A stretch of DNA of 64,000 bases, from positions 34,353,001-34,417,000 of the forward strand of contig OY727095.1 of assembly GCA_963402885.1 (NCBI GenBank). The letters run 5' to 3'. Below, piece after piece: positions 1 to 10,182 of this stretch. This stretch comes from Antedon bifida (Eukaryota > Echinodermata > Crinoidea > Comatulida > Antedonidae). The notes under the pieces are model-generated. The model saw only the letters and a program-made list of their open reading frames with translations. It was not told the DNA's origin and searched no databases. The position numbers and the translations under genes were made by a program. The number at the start of each line of letters is the position of its first letter. The stretch's first letter is position 1.

Positions 1-258
1 CATTAAATATATCGGTGGGCCAGGCTCTGCAAATACAAAATAGCAGGGTGTTTTTGTTTGTCAACTAGCCACCTTTGTTAATTGAACAAAATGTAAAAAG
101 CGAGCCAATTAAAAGCAAGCAAGCAAATGTTTTGGTAAAACAAATATTATAAATTCAGAATTAACTTCTGAAACATTTTCCATGTATAAAATGTATAGAG
201 CATGAAACAAAGAGTCGATTTCTTTAAAGCAAAGTACAACATTGCAGAGAATACTCAC

Positions 259-379
259 CTTTTACTACTACTTCAAAAGTATGGTTGATAGAACCAAATT
301 CATTAGACACAATGCATGTGTAATTACCGCTATCTTCTAACACCACAGATCTTAGTTTTAACTTTTCACCAACCATATG
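259..379 (-). CDS. FGFR: FGFR exon, second half of Ig domain 2
   Basis: The exon begins after the acceptor TTGTCTTACAG and ends before the donor GTGAGT. It is 121 bp: 40 codons plus one base, entering in phase 0 and leaving in phase 1. The translation includes RSVVLEDSG followed by [18 protein letters not shown], which nearly repeats the vertebrate FGFR Ig2 stretch around its second disulphide cysteine (SVV..D.GNYTCIVENEYGSINHT). The Cys in NYTC is the F-strand cysteine and NHT is a conserved N-glycosylation site. Vertebrate FGFR Ig2 is likewise split over two exons, with the second about 124 bp. Compared with vertebrates, the segment from KNG to SVV is about six residues shorter and lacks the IGGYKVR-like glycine box and basic heparin-binding residues. 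FGFRL1 is the main alternative, but the SVV and GSINHT words favour a true FGFR. Confidence 0.88.
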
Positions 380-1008
380 CTGTAAGACAATTGAATGCAT
401 GTTTACATTTCAGAAGAACTCCTTATTTGGGACATCCCTCTTCAGGGGACACTTTCTTAAGAAACATACAAGGGGAAATATATTTTAAAACTAAAGCTAA
501 CCATTGAACAATCTGGTGTTGAAGCTGTCCCCCTTAAAAGGACAACTTGACCGAGGACCATATTTTTACAATTTGTCCTTTAATAGTGTCCCCTAATAAG
601 GTTTCTAAAGTACGTACAATAGTACCAACATATTTTCATAATTGGAATTTTTTTAAATGGCCTATGAAGGTCAACTAAATGACAAGGTCAAATGACAGTT
701 GTTAATGAACCTGTTTGACCTTAAACTTATGCATAAATAAGTTTATTGCACTGGTAATAAACAAATCATTCAAATGTCATTCTCAATGAATATATATATT
801 AAAAGTGTTCAGTACAAAATGTCTATATTTCACATAAAGAAAAATAAATCCAAATATGGATATTTAAATTTAAATCTTGATAAACATTTTTCTCTGGTTT
901 TTTTTTCTTTTGATTTAGCTTTTTGCTTATAAGGTGTAAAAAATACTATTGGCTAGTGAATAAAATATTTTCTTTATACCATGAAAGTGCTAGGGAAAAC
1001 TTGTTTAC
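380..1008 (-). other. FGFR intron splitting Ig2 (phase 0)
   Basis: This 629-bp intron has donor CAG|GTAAAC and acceptor TTACAG|CAT. It contains a small inverted-repeat element at about 412-610, described separately, and otherwise AT-rich sequence with nothing else recognisable. Confidence 0.8.
412..610. mobile_element. MITE of the GGGGACAC family, inside an FGFR intron
   Basis: The left end reads AGAAGAACTCCTTATTTGGG and the reverse complement of the right end reads TTTAGAAACCTTATTAGGGG. They form imperfect terminal inverted repeats leading into a GGGACA word on both sides. Related GGGGACAC ends occur at about 27613-27989 and 43793-43850. There is no coding capacity. A target-site duplication could not be fixed by eye. 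Confidence 0.55.
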
Positions 1009-1175
1009 CTGGCCAGTTGTCCAAGTCGATTCACCATTTTTCTGCCATTCTGGTACGAGCGGTGGTGATAAATTCGTTGGACAGCTTAGCTTGATTGTTT
1101 CGCCAACGGCTACATAATATATATTTTGCATTTCTTTGTAAAATGTTGGTGCTTTTTCAACCTTTTCTTGTGTAT
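1009..1175 (-). CDS. FGFR: FGFR exon, first half of Ig domain 2
   Basis: The exon follows the acceptor TCAAAAATAG and ends at CAG|GTAAAC. It is 167 bp (two bases plus 55 codons), entering in phase 1 and leaving in phase 0. The translation includes EKAPTFYKEMQNIYYVAVGE and then TIKLSCP and PEWQKNGE. This matches the start of FGFR Ig2: the AP.W/F opening, the B-strand cysteine in KLSCP, and the W..KNG C-strand with its invariant tryptophan. The corresponding vertebrate exon is about 170 bp. After KNGE the sequence STWTTGQ replaces the basic stretch that contacts heparan sulphate in vertebrate FGFRs. The open frame runs past the donor, but that extension is intronic. Confidence 0.85.
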
Positions 1176-1422
1176 CTATTTTTGAACAAAAATATAAATT
1201 ATAATGAACGGCAAAAAATGTCGACATCACTTAGCTATGTAGGATTCCAACATTTACTTTGTTAGAGAATTCTTATAAAGAAAGTATTAGACAAGAAGGA
1301 GGTTTCATAGGTTACATCTCAAAAATGGCTTTAAAAACTGTATTTCCTAAATTGTTGGTCTAGCCTCATTTAGTTAAAGGTAATGTATTGCTACAAACAA
1401 TAGTCCCAAAAGCACATTTAAG

Positions 1423-1580
1423 AAAGATTCAAGATTCAAGAAATTTTATTTGTCCATAAAAATGGAAATTCACTTTGCTTGGTAGATTAAAACAACAATA
1501 TTGCAACAATTTAAAACGTGCAGTATTATAACAGATTAAAAATACAAGATAAAAAGTTAAAAATACTGTTAAAAATGTAA
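1423..1580 (-). repeat. Probable LINE/SINE 3' end with TTGAATC tail
   Basis: Read on the minus strand, the segment ends in an ATGGACAAATAAAATTTC-type sequence followed by tandem TTGAATC units. That arrangement is common at the 3' ends of CR1/L2-like non-LTR retrotransposons and their SINEs. It lies in the FGFR intron between the linker and Ig2 exons. No reverse transcriptase frame is present. Confidence 0.5.
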
Positions 1581-1780
1581 AACTATTTAAAAATTGCATT
1601 ATCGTCTTACATTAGAATTAAAAATATGAATGCTATTTACAACGAAGGATTTTCTAGTTCTACAAAGATTTGCTCTTGGAGGTCGTAGCCTAATACCTGA
1701 TCTATTTAAGTTATAACAGTAATGTAACGGATGAGTGGGGTCTTTAGCAAAGAAAGGGGAGAAAGGTGACATAGACTTGC

Positions 1781-1834
1781 CTGTGACTGTGTCATTAACC
1801 AGGACTTTTTCTGAGCCATCTATAGAAGGTGATT
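1781..1834 (-). CDS. FGFR: FGFR exon, linker between signal peptide and Ig2
   Basis: The exon starts after the acceptor GTTTTCTTTTAG and is 54 bp: two bases, 17 codons and one base (phase 1 to phase 1). It encodes ESPSIDGSEKVLVNDTVT, where the first Glu codon takes its G from the signal-peptide exon. The only good donor is ACAG|GCAAGT, so this would be a GC-AG intron. In FGFRs the acid box lies between Ig1 and Ig2; here there are scattered Asp/Glu residues but no acidic run. Both phases fit the neighbouring exons, which is the main support for so short an exon. The open frame extends on both sides, so use of a different donor cannot be excluded. Confidence 0.65.
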
Positions 1835-3150
1835 CTAAAAGAAAACAAAAAAACATTTATTATAAATTCCTAATAATTCAATTTTCTGCTAAAAGATGTT
1901 GTTTAATTGAAATATGTAAGAGGTAGTACTTGTATATCAGGAAGAGCAGTTAAAATAATCCATTCACTGCCCGTATTAATAACATTTCGTAATATATACA
2001 CAAGGACATTTTATGACTATAGTGAATGATTATCGACCTTTGAAAGAAAATCGACTACATGAATAATATAACGCAAGAGTTCAACAACCTGTGATGGTAT
2101 TATACCCCCACAGGAATGCCAACTACAACCCATACTAGCATGTCAAACTGTATTTCATTTTCACTTTCTGGATGTCATAAGGGAGACACACTAGTGGTAC
2201 TGTTCCAACATGGTAATAGTATCCGTGGTTTTAGCTTGTAAAAAATCATTAATACTACTAGCCACTAAAATCTGATTCATGAATGTGGCTAAAAATCTCT
2301 TTAATTTTATTTCCTATTTGTGTATTAATTCAGAGAATCATTTACTGAGCAATGTTATAGGTTTTCATTGATTATTTACTAAATATCATAACTGGCTAGA
2401 AACTGGAATATTGCAGTGAGATTTTGAGTGTAATGTTTGATGATCAAAATGTATTTTACTGAAATGATTACAAAACTTAAACTACAGTATTAAAACAGTG
2501 TGTTAAGCATACCAACTCAAATGTATTTTTAACGAGCTATAAACTGGTATATTGTATGTGCAGTATTTGAAATGGAATTACAAAACTGAAACTACTACAG
2601 TTATTACACCAGCATGCTACAGGAGTAACATACCAACTAAATTCATTAGGATTCAATGCTGTTATGTTAAATTATGCATTCACCCACACAACAGCGGGAC
2701 TAACATCCAAAGCGAAACAAAAAAAACTGAAACCACAAGTTTAATTGATGATTGTTAATGATTTGATAACTCACTATCAACATCGAAAAATTATTTATTA
2801 AGAGATTTAGTTATAATATTAACGAAGACAGCAAATAAACTCCAACAGAACTTGGGTACAAAGGTTGTGAATGCATTGTTAGAGTTCAACAAGCCTATTG
2901 TGTACACGATGATGATAGTGTTTTGGTCGCCAACGTTCTTACATACAATGATTACAATAGTACACTAAGATCACCTTGCTTGGCGGGCTTTCTATCACAT
3001 GACCATTTCATTTCAAATAAATATTAAGATGTCATAATACACAATTATGCTATGATTTTCAGTTAAAATATTGTAATTTTCTTTATAAATAACATCAGGT
3101 ATAGGCAAGTTTGTTTGAGAGGTCATGTGAAATGTGAAAAAGGCTGTAGG

Positions 3151-4767
3151 TTAAAGGGGGATTCTGGGTTTAAAATTGCTTTTAAATATCGTTTATTTAT
3201 TAAACAAAAAATATTATAACAATATAGACATATCAGAATGAAGAAGTAATGACGAGAAATTAAAAAAATTAAATTTCATATACATTTTAGGGTAAATTCA
3301 TGGAAAGTCTGTTTTTCAGCAGCTTAGGGAAGCTCATTAATATTCATGAGATATTCACAAAATCACGTCATCAGTCATGGATTCCAAACTCGCGACGTCA
3401 TGTACGTTGTGTTTGTCAACTAATTTACATCCCTCTCCCCTGTCAAACGACGACCACCCGATCATTGTGAAATACATTTTTTGTAGATTTTCTAAGTTAG
3501 GCCTAAACTGTAATAATAACAGTAGTAGCATATATTTATTTGACATTTAATGAAATACAAAATTTAGTACAGATTATATATAGATTGTATACAGGATACT
3601 ATTTTTATACCTCGAATAGTACAGATCGTATTATCGGCTTCAAGTATTAGGCCTTGCCTAAATCATTTTTTTGTCATGGGTGAGAGCCATTCTGACTAGG
3701 GATTCCAAGCCACGATGGCTACCCTACGTTTTAAAACATTGGGGCCCATCATGTGCCTAGCTAGCCTACTACTAAACGATTGGCCCATAAATAACAAAAC
3801 TCAGTGGATCCAAACCCATCCTATCAACCAAACTCCTAAACAATCTAAACATAAAACGTTCTACAAAATCGGCTGTAAATATTGAGGCAAAACAAGGTCC
3901 GATCGCCGTCCGCACGTATGGTGTCCCGATCGTCTAAGTAGGCCTAAAATAGGCCTAGTTTACTCTCCAAAAAAGCGGATACTGCATTAAGCAAGTAGAC
4001 CAGGTAGTAGGAAGGAGACCTGGCCGATCCGGCCCAGTTAAAAATTGAGCTAGCTAGTGTATGCGAATTGATACTACCAGGCCTTTTACTATAGGCTACA
4101 CTTGTTAAAATTAGCAATACTTATGTTTACAAATATTCCAACTCTCTCATTCGAGCTATATTATCTATACCATTCCGGTAGGTCGAGTCGACCTTCAATC
4201 AAATACTGTACATCGTTCATGTTGTGATTATAGACGGGGTATACTCGACCCGACCAGTTTGGTATTGTATACTGTATCTGCTTATCACGTGACGATGCCA
4301 GGCATGGGGGGAGAGAGAGCACGTGTATCGTCGTCTCGCTCTCCTCGCTCAGGAATGTATACGTTACGCTTCATTGATTTTGAAGGCTTTCCCTAAGTCA
4401 GTGCGAAAATCGGCAAACGTAAAGTGCAAACATATCTAAGTTTTCACTGTTTTGATAAATTTTGATAGAAAATTGACTTCATAAATGGGAAGACCGACTA
4501 AAATTACATCAGATAAGTATAATTTTACAAAAGTAATTGATATGGTTAATGATAACGAGTCGTCGGAAGATTGACCATTTCACGAATTTCCTATTCTGTA
4601 ACACAGTGTCATATCGCCGTAGCTGCACTTGTAATCTGGCCTCATTTCACAGCCTTCGTTCTGCTTCACTGGGCGCTTATATAAATTGAAACTTTTACCG
4701 TTCAAGAGACAAACAAATATATTTTACATTTTTTACTATTCATTTTAAACCCGGAACCCCCCTTTAA
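3151..4767. mobile_element. TTAA-flanked DNA transposon, non-autonomous, 1.6 kb
   Basis: The left end TTAA-AGGGGGATTCTGGGTT and the reverse complement of the right end TTAA-AGGGGGGTTCCGGGTT are inverted repeats of about 24 bp (they continue TAAAAT). The TTAA on each side is a plausible target-site duplication. TTAA targets are known for the piggyBac and Kolobok superfamilies; I cannot choose between them from the ends alone. The interior holds a CpG-rich stretch at about 4190-4400 and a 29-codon open frame at 4485-4574, but no transposase. The element sits inside the FGFR intron. Confidence 0.75.
4485..4574 (+). CDS. Short frame inside the TTAA element (MGRPTK start)
   Basis: This 29-codon frame begins MGRPTKITSDKYNFTKVIDM and ends NESSED followed by TGA. 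It is too short to be a transposase. Its basic start and acidic end look like the first exon of a nuclear protein. It lies about 190 bp inside the right end of the TTAA-flanked element, downstream of a CpG-rich, promoter-like stretch. It may be a remnant of the 5' end of the parent element's gene, or chance. I do not recognise a family. Confidence 0.25.
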   Translation: MGRPTKITSDKYNFTKVIDMVNDNESSED

Positions 4768-5289
4768 GCTAAGAACTAAAATAACTCATTAGGCAGAATT
4801 AGTGCCTTCAAACAATAATATGCAAAGCCAAAGTCATGATGGATAGCTGCTAACAGGAAGGCGCAATTATACCAGATAGTATAGTTATACTTTAATAATA
4901 GATGATGTTGCTATAGTTACTCATTAGTGTACACAAAATGTATAGATCTGAAAAATGTTATTTACTGTATGAAAAGAAGACATTTTTTAGTAACCTTAAT
5001 TATCATATATAATGTTTTCACCATGGTGATAAAAACAAGCTGTTTTTTTTATAGAAAAATATCATCTTGAGCAAAATGTCAAAAAATGACAGCTACTGTA
5101 ACATTCAAACAGTTTCTGTATTTAATTATTATTATTGATCAATTAAATGAGAAATGAACAATATTGTAGGAAAGCGTTTCAATACTTATGTGACCTAGAA
5201 TTTTAATTATCTTTTGTTTTCTATCATATATTAAACGGTTAATACATAATTAATTACCACAACAGATGTAAAAGCTTTGATGATATATA

Positions 5290-5340
5290 ACGGGAGACGA
5301 ACCGCGCAAGTAGAAATCAAAAATAAATGCATTAGCCACT
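5290..5340 (-). other. tRNA-like B box, possible SINE head
   Basis: On the minus strand, GGTTCGTCTCCC resembles the pol III B box (GGTTCGANTCC). Upstream of it lies TGGCTAATGCATT, a loose A-box match. The cloverleaf is not complete, so this is at most a decayed tRNA-derived SINE. Confidence 0.25.
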
Positions 5341-8300
5341 TGGATTACTGACAAAAACACAACAATGCTATCACTGACAGAGTATGTATATTGTTTAAGT
5401 TCATCTACTGGCTGGGAAACTGCAACTTTCCCACCCTGGTCAAATAACATAACACCTATGCAATAGAATGCCCAGGGTAGCGCTAAGCTACGCAGCACTT
5501 ACCTGGATTCAAAAGTTCATGGTATTTTGCAAGTTATGAGGAACTAAACGAATAATTTGGGTAATAAACCTACAAAGTTCAGACTTTTGATTTGTTTATA
5601 TTTAGTCGTTCAAAAATTGCAAAATACATGTTAACTTCTGATAGATTGTTAAAAATCTAGATTGGTTTACACGATTTCAAAATAAAATAAATTTGTTTAC
5701 AGAAATCATGGAAACAAAATAAATTAATATTTCCTATAAAAATGTTGTTAGAGATAAATAAATAATGTTGCATGTGAAATAAGGAAATAAAACTGGAAAA
5801 AAAAGAAGAGTTTTTTTTTACCAAGGGTTTTAAACTTGAATTCAATAAAATCACAAAATTAATTTTTATACAATAATTTTTGATACCACAATTTCAATGA
5901 ATGTAATTTCAATAATTCTATCTTTTTTTAGGCACATTTTTATGAGGTGAAACGATATAAATGTAAACTCTCCAACAAGAGAAATTAAATCAAATAGACT
6001 AATAGCTGTGTCGCTTGGGGTCTGAATGTCTATACAAGTACAATACATTGGAAATATGATAATGCTAAAAAGCATAACAGATTTCAATAACCACTGTACA
6101 CTAGTGGGAAATAAAAACACTTATTTTAAAGAACAATTTTACTGACGCAGGTTAACAACACAATGAGAGTATTGTGTATTGGTATACCTTTTCAGAACAA
6201 ATTTTTGGTGGGAGTAGTAAAGGTCCTAAGGCATGATTGAGTTAATAGTTATGGCTTGTGAATGCCTGTTTAGCTCCACAAACAATGGCTTTGCAACTAA
6301 TGGGTCAAACGAAAATTTGTTTGTTTGATATTCAATAAGGGAGCAGTAAATAATAGAGCGATCAGATTACGCGCACCTTTTTTCAGCTGTTAATAGAACC
6401 TTTTTACTTTTTTCCACCTTTAGAAATTATATCAATAGACTTTAGACCATAAAAATGGAATTTAAACGCAGGAAATGAATTTGGTACAAAAATACCAGAG
6501 TTAAGTTACAACTTAATTGAGAAGAATTGTTAAGTTTATTCTAGATTTACCTAAATATGCTTGTGTAAACCTTCGCTTTAATTGTTTAAAGTCCGAGCTC
6601 GCGTCAAGTTAAATCATTCTTGGCTGGTAAATAGTTTATTTGAAAACAATAACGGTTTATAGAATTAAAAAGTTCAATGACTATGAGTACATTATATCAG
6701 AAAAATATACAAAATGAAAATCAAATACGAAATTGACAATAACATCAAAATAATTCTTTGAAAATACAGAAAAAAACCCCCATGTTATTAATAACATTGT
6801 AGCTAAGCAACTTCACATTATTTTAGATATTAGTAATAATGTTAGTAAGTAGCAGATAGACAACACTAATTAACTTTCCAATGTAACAAAGAAACTAGCA
6901 ATTCAATATATGAAAAACAAAATTCATATATCTATCAATAACTAAAAATTGTTTTTTAATGTGAGCGGTGTAAACATGTTTTTCACAGGCTGGCAATTAA
7001 ATCCTGTTGATCGGAACAAGTGCATATAAATCTTAAACTAGAAATTGCTAACAATGCTTGTAAAAGAGGTCAGCCTTTGTCTGTATAGATATGATGAACC
7101 AGTTGACTGAAGATGCATTAAAAATCAACTAGCAATCAGCCATACAAACTGTCTCCAATAAGTACATTTCAATTCAAACAGCTTTTATTATCCTAGACTA
7201 AAATACCAGCAAACAAATGGCAACAATTCAACCGTAAAGTGCCATAAAAAAAGGTATTTATACAGGATACAAAAATCCTAGGCAAGATAACGGATACGAT
7301 TATCATTTTCAACCTATAAAACTTTTGTTCTGAATTTACTAAAAAAAATTCCAATTTTAATTTCCAATCACGTTTCCATTCCAAGGTTGAATTATAATAT
7401 TCAGTTATTTACTGTATTAATTTAAATCTATGTATTTTAAAGATAATCTATGCTAAATTCCAAAGTAAAGCTATAGTTATGTTTATTCAATTATTATTTT
7501 ATTCTAATCATTTTTAATAAAATCCACTAAAAGCACTCATGCATATGAAAAAAAATATCATACATTAAAATGAACGAAACATCTTTTTAAAAATGTCATT
7601 ACATTTGCAACAAGGAAAAAAAAGTGTACATTTTCCACTACACAAACAATTTTGCTTTTTGTAATTGATCTACGTTACTGTATTGTTTTGTAAGTAAAGA
7701 TCGGAAATAAAGGTTGAATCCAAAACAAATCTACTTATAACCAAAGTGTAAAAGTTAGTTTCTAACAAATTGAAATACAAAAAACAAAAGTCAATTACTC
7801 CACTTCGCGTGCAATGCTTGAAAAGTATAAATACCTTAAGAATGAAACAAAACCGTAGTATTTAACTTTGAAAAGAATTAATTGAATTCAGCGACCTTGT
7901 ACTCTTGTTTGTTCACAATTTTTAAAGCTAGTTTGCGGTAAACAATAGAGGGTTAAACCGTTCTTTGAAATGTGTGGATCAAATTTTGAAACAGCCACAA
8001 AAGGAACGAAAATTATTTACTAGCGTACAAAAGCTGTTGATTAAACCCAGAGGTAGCTGACCAAACTAGAGCCTCAAGACATCAATATTTTAATAGACTT
8101 CCTATATCTACAATTAAACCATCCTCGCCACAATAGAATTGCTTTGTAAAATCTGAACTTTTAATCTTTTATGCATGCTGTATCTACAGATTCTTTAGAA
8201 GAATAAGTTTAGAGATGAAATATTTTTAGCATTGAAGTAATAGATTTGATAATCAATAGTGTTCAAATAACAGCCTAAAGCTACTTGACTAATGGCGACT

Positions 8301-9782
8301 ATATTTGGATAAGATTTCTTTCAATATATTTAACAGAATTTTGCATTGTTAAAAATGTTATAATTCCATCAATATCTTAATTGTGGTATAAGTGTTATAG
8401 TACGTTTGAAATGGGAGGGGAAATGGAAATGAAATTACAGTAGGAGAGAAATGATAATGAAATTGGAAGGGAAAATGGGAGAGAATGAATGAATGAATCG
8501 ATAAAGAAGGCTTTTCTTTTTATTTATTTATGAATGTTGCAATGCATCTACTTTTCAACAACGCTTGTAAACAATAAAGTCTAGAAGGCTACCAAAATTA
8601 AGATATGTGTTAATATAAAGTATAAAGTAGTATTGTCTTTTTTAAAAAAACAAATGTCATTGAATGTTATTTTAAAAATATATATAAATATTGGTAGAAT
8701 GCCAAAAATGGATGAGGAAAAGGATGGAACTACATAGTACTAGAGTAATTAATTTTACATCAGGTTCTACTACTAGTAATAGTAGTACAATATGTCGATG
8801 AACAGAAGCGTTGTTAATTTGGTGTACTTGAATATTAACCACAGGTAACCACCTCATGAGTACAGTACACTAATCACTATCACCTTGAACTAGCCAGCTT
8901 TTAACAAAAAAAACATGGTTTATATTAATATATTAACTGTTTATCCTTCCAAAATCATTTACGACTCATTTAATTATCCTTTAATTAAGGGAACGAGTCA
9001 CAAACTTTGGTGTCCGATTACACACGTGTTGAACATGCAGTAGAACAATTGACGACGTCGGTTACCATGTATTTTAAATTTAGTACGATCATAGATACAT
9101 CTTTGAAAACAGATAAATTCATGATTAAAGTTAACATGTTACATGGTCTCTCAGACTTTCTATATCTAGAAGGCTCAGATATATCCGAGATCCAAGTTTT
9201 CTAGATCCAAGTTTTCTAGACACCCCAGTCGACAAAAATTAGAACTGTTTCAATTACACACATACATACAAAAAAAACACCCCAAAAAAAACACTGAACC
9301 AACACCTTAAACAAAGAGACAAAAAAAGTTATGAAAACTTGTGAATAATTTTAAAAGCAAAAACCTTGTTTGACAGATACAGAATGGAAAAACATCTTTA
9401 AATCTGAAAGTGACGGTGAACTAATCATAAACTACATACTGGATATTGTTGTATCAACCTATCTTATAGTAAAAATGAATGATGATACCAGACTATATCT
9501 TGATAAATTTAAATCAATCACATTTGGAACTTGAAATAGCATGAAATTACATTAACAGATTACAAACTTGCAAATTATTAAGGAGATCCCAGTCCAGCTA
9601 TAAAACTTATCAATTTAGTGTGAGAAGTAAAATCCTATATACAGAACTTATAATGACTGTACAAGGTGACCGTAATTGCAACGGAAGTTATCAAATACTT
9701 CTCACCAATACCAGTAAGCCGACCACAAATTTAGCAAATTATCGGTCCTCATTGAACATTAGAAGATGATAGAGTTGTAATG

Positions 9783-9796
9783 GTTACTATGGCAAC
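9783..9796 (-). promoter_or_regulatory. RFX X-box-like site in the FGFR intron
   Basis: The minus strand reads GTTGCCATAGTAAC, a close match to the RFX X-box consensus. It is intronic in FGFR. A chance match is possible in this much sequence. Confidence 0.25.
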
Positions 9797-10049
9797 ATAT
9801 CTAGCCGTGTTATTACTCGTAAAAGTAAGATGAACTTTTAGAAATATTGACTTGTGAGAAAGTTTGGTTGAGTTGTGTTACACGATTGTTCCAACTGTAC
9901 TGTAGTTATGTTTAGAGACGAGGGCATCACCTGTGGTGGAGGTGAGAAATGGCGGTAAAGTGTAAGTGCCAATTACCCATGTAAACTTAACGCTATTTTG
10001 TAAGCTTGCTGCCATGCCTGATGGATAACAAGATAAAAGATAATGATCA

Positions 10050-10182
10050 CAATATTCATACCTACCGTATATATTTTCCTAAAATTCATACCTATATATG
10101 TTTCTAAAATTCATACCTGTATATTTCTTTCCTAAAATTCATACCTACAGTAAATTATTTTTTCATAAAATTCATACCTGTA
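10050..10182. repeat. Short tandem array of AAATTCATACCT units
   Basis: Five copies of a word close to AAATTCATACCT start at about 10053, 10084, 10109, 10138 and 10170, separated by AT-rich spacers (period 25-32 bp). This is a degenerate minisatellite in the FGFR intron. Confidence 0.7.

Noticed and set aside
923-1117. Plus-strand frame over the Ig2 exon
   Set aside because: It is the antisense shadow of the FGFR exon at 1009-1175.
1735-1926. Plus-strand frame over the linker exon
   Set aside because: It is the antisense of the FGFR linker exon and its flanking introns.
5250-5498. 82-codon minus-strand frame that starts with a hydrophobic segment, considered as an FGFR exon
   Set aside because: It has no Ig motif, overlaps a tRNA-like segment, and has no phase-matching splice sites; the true signal exon is at 15654-15842.
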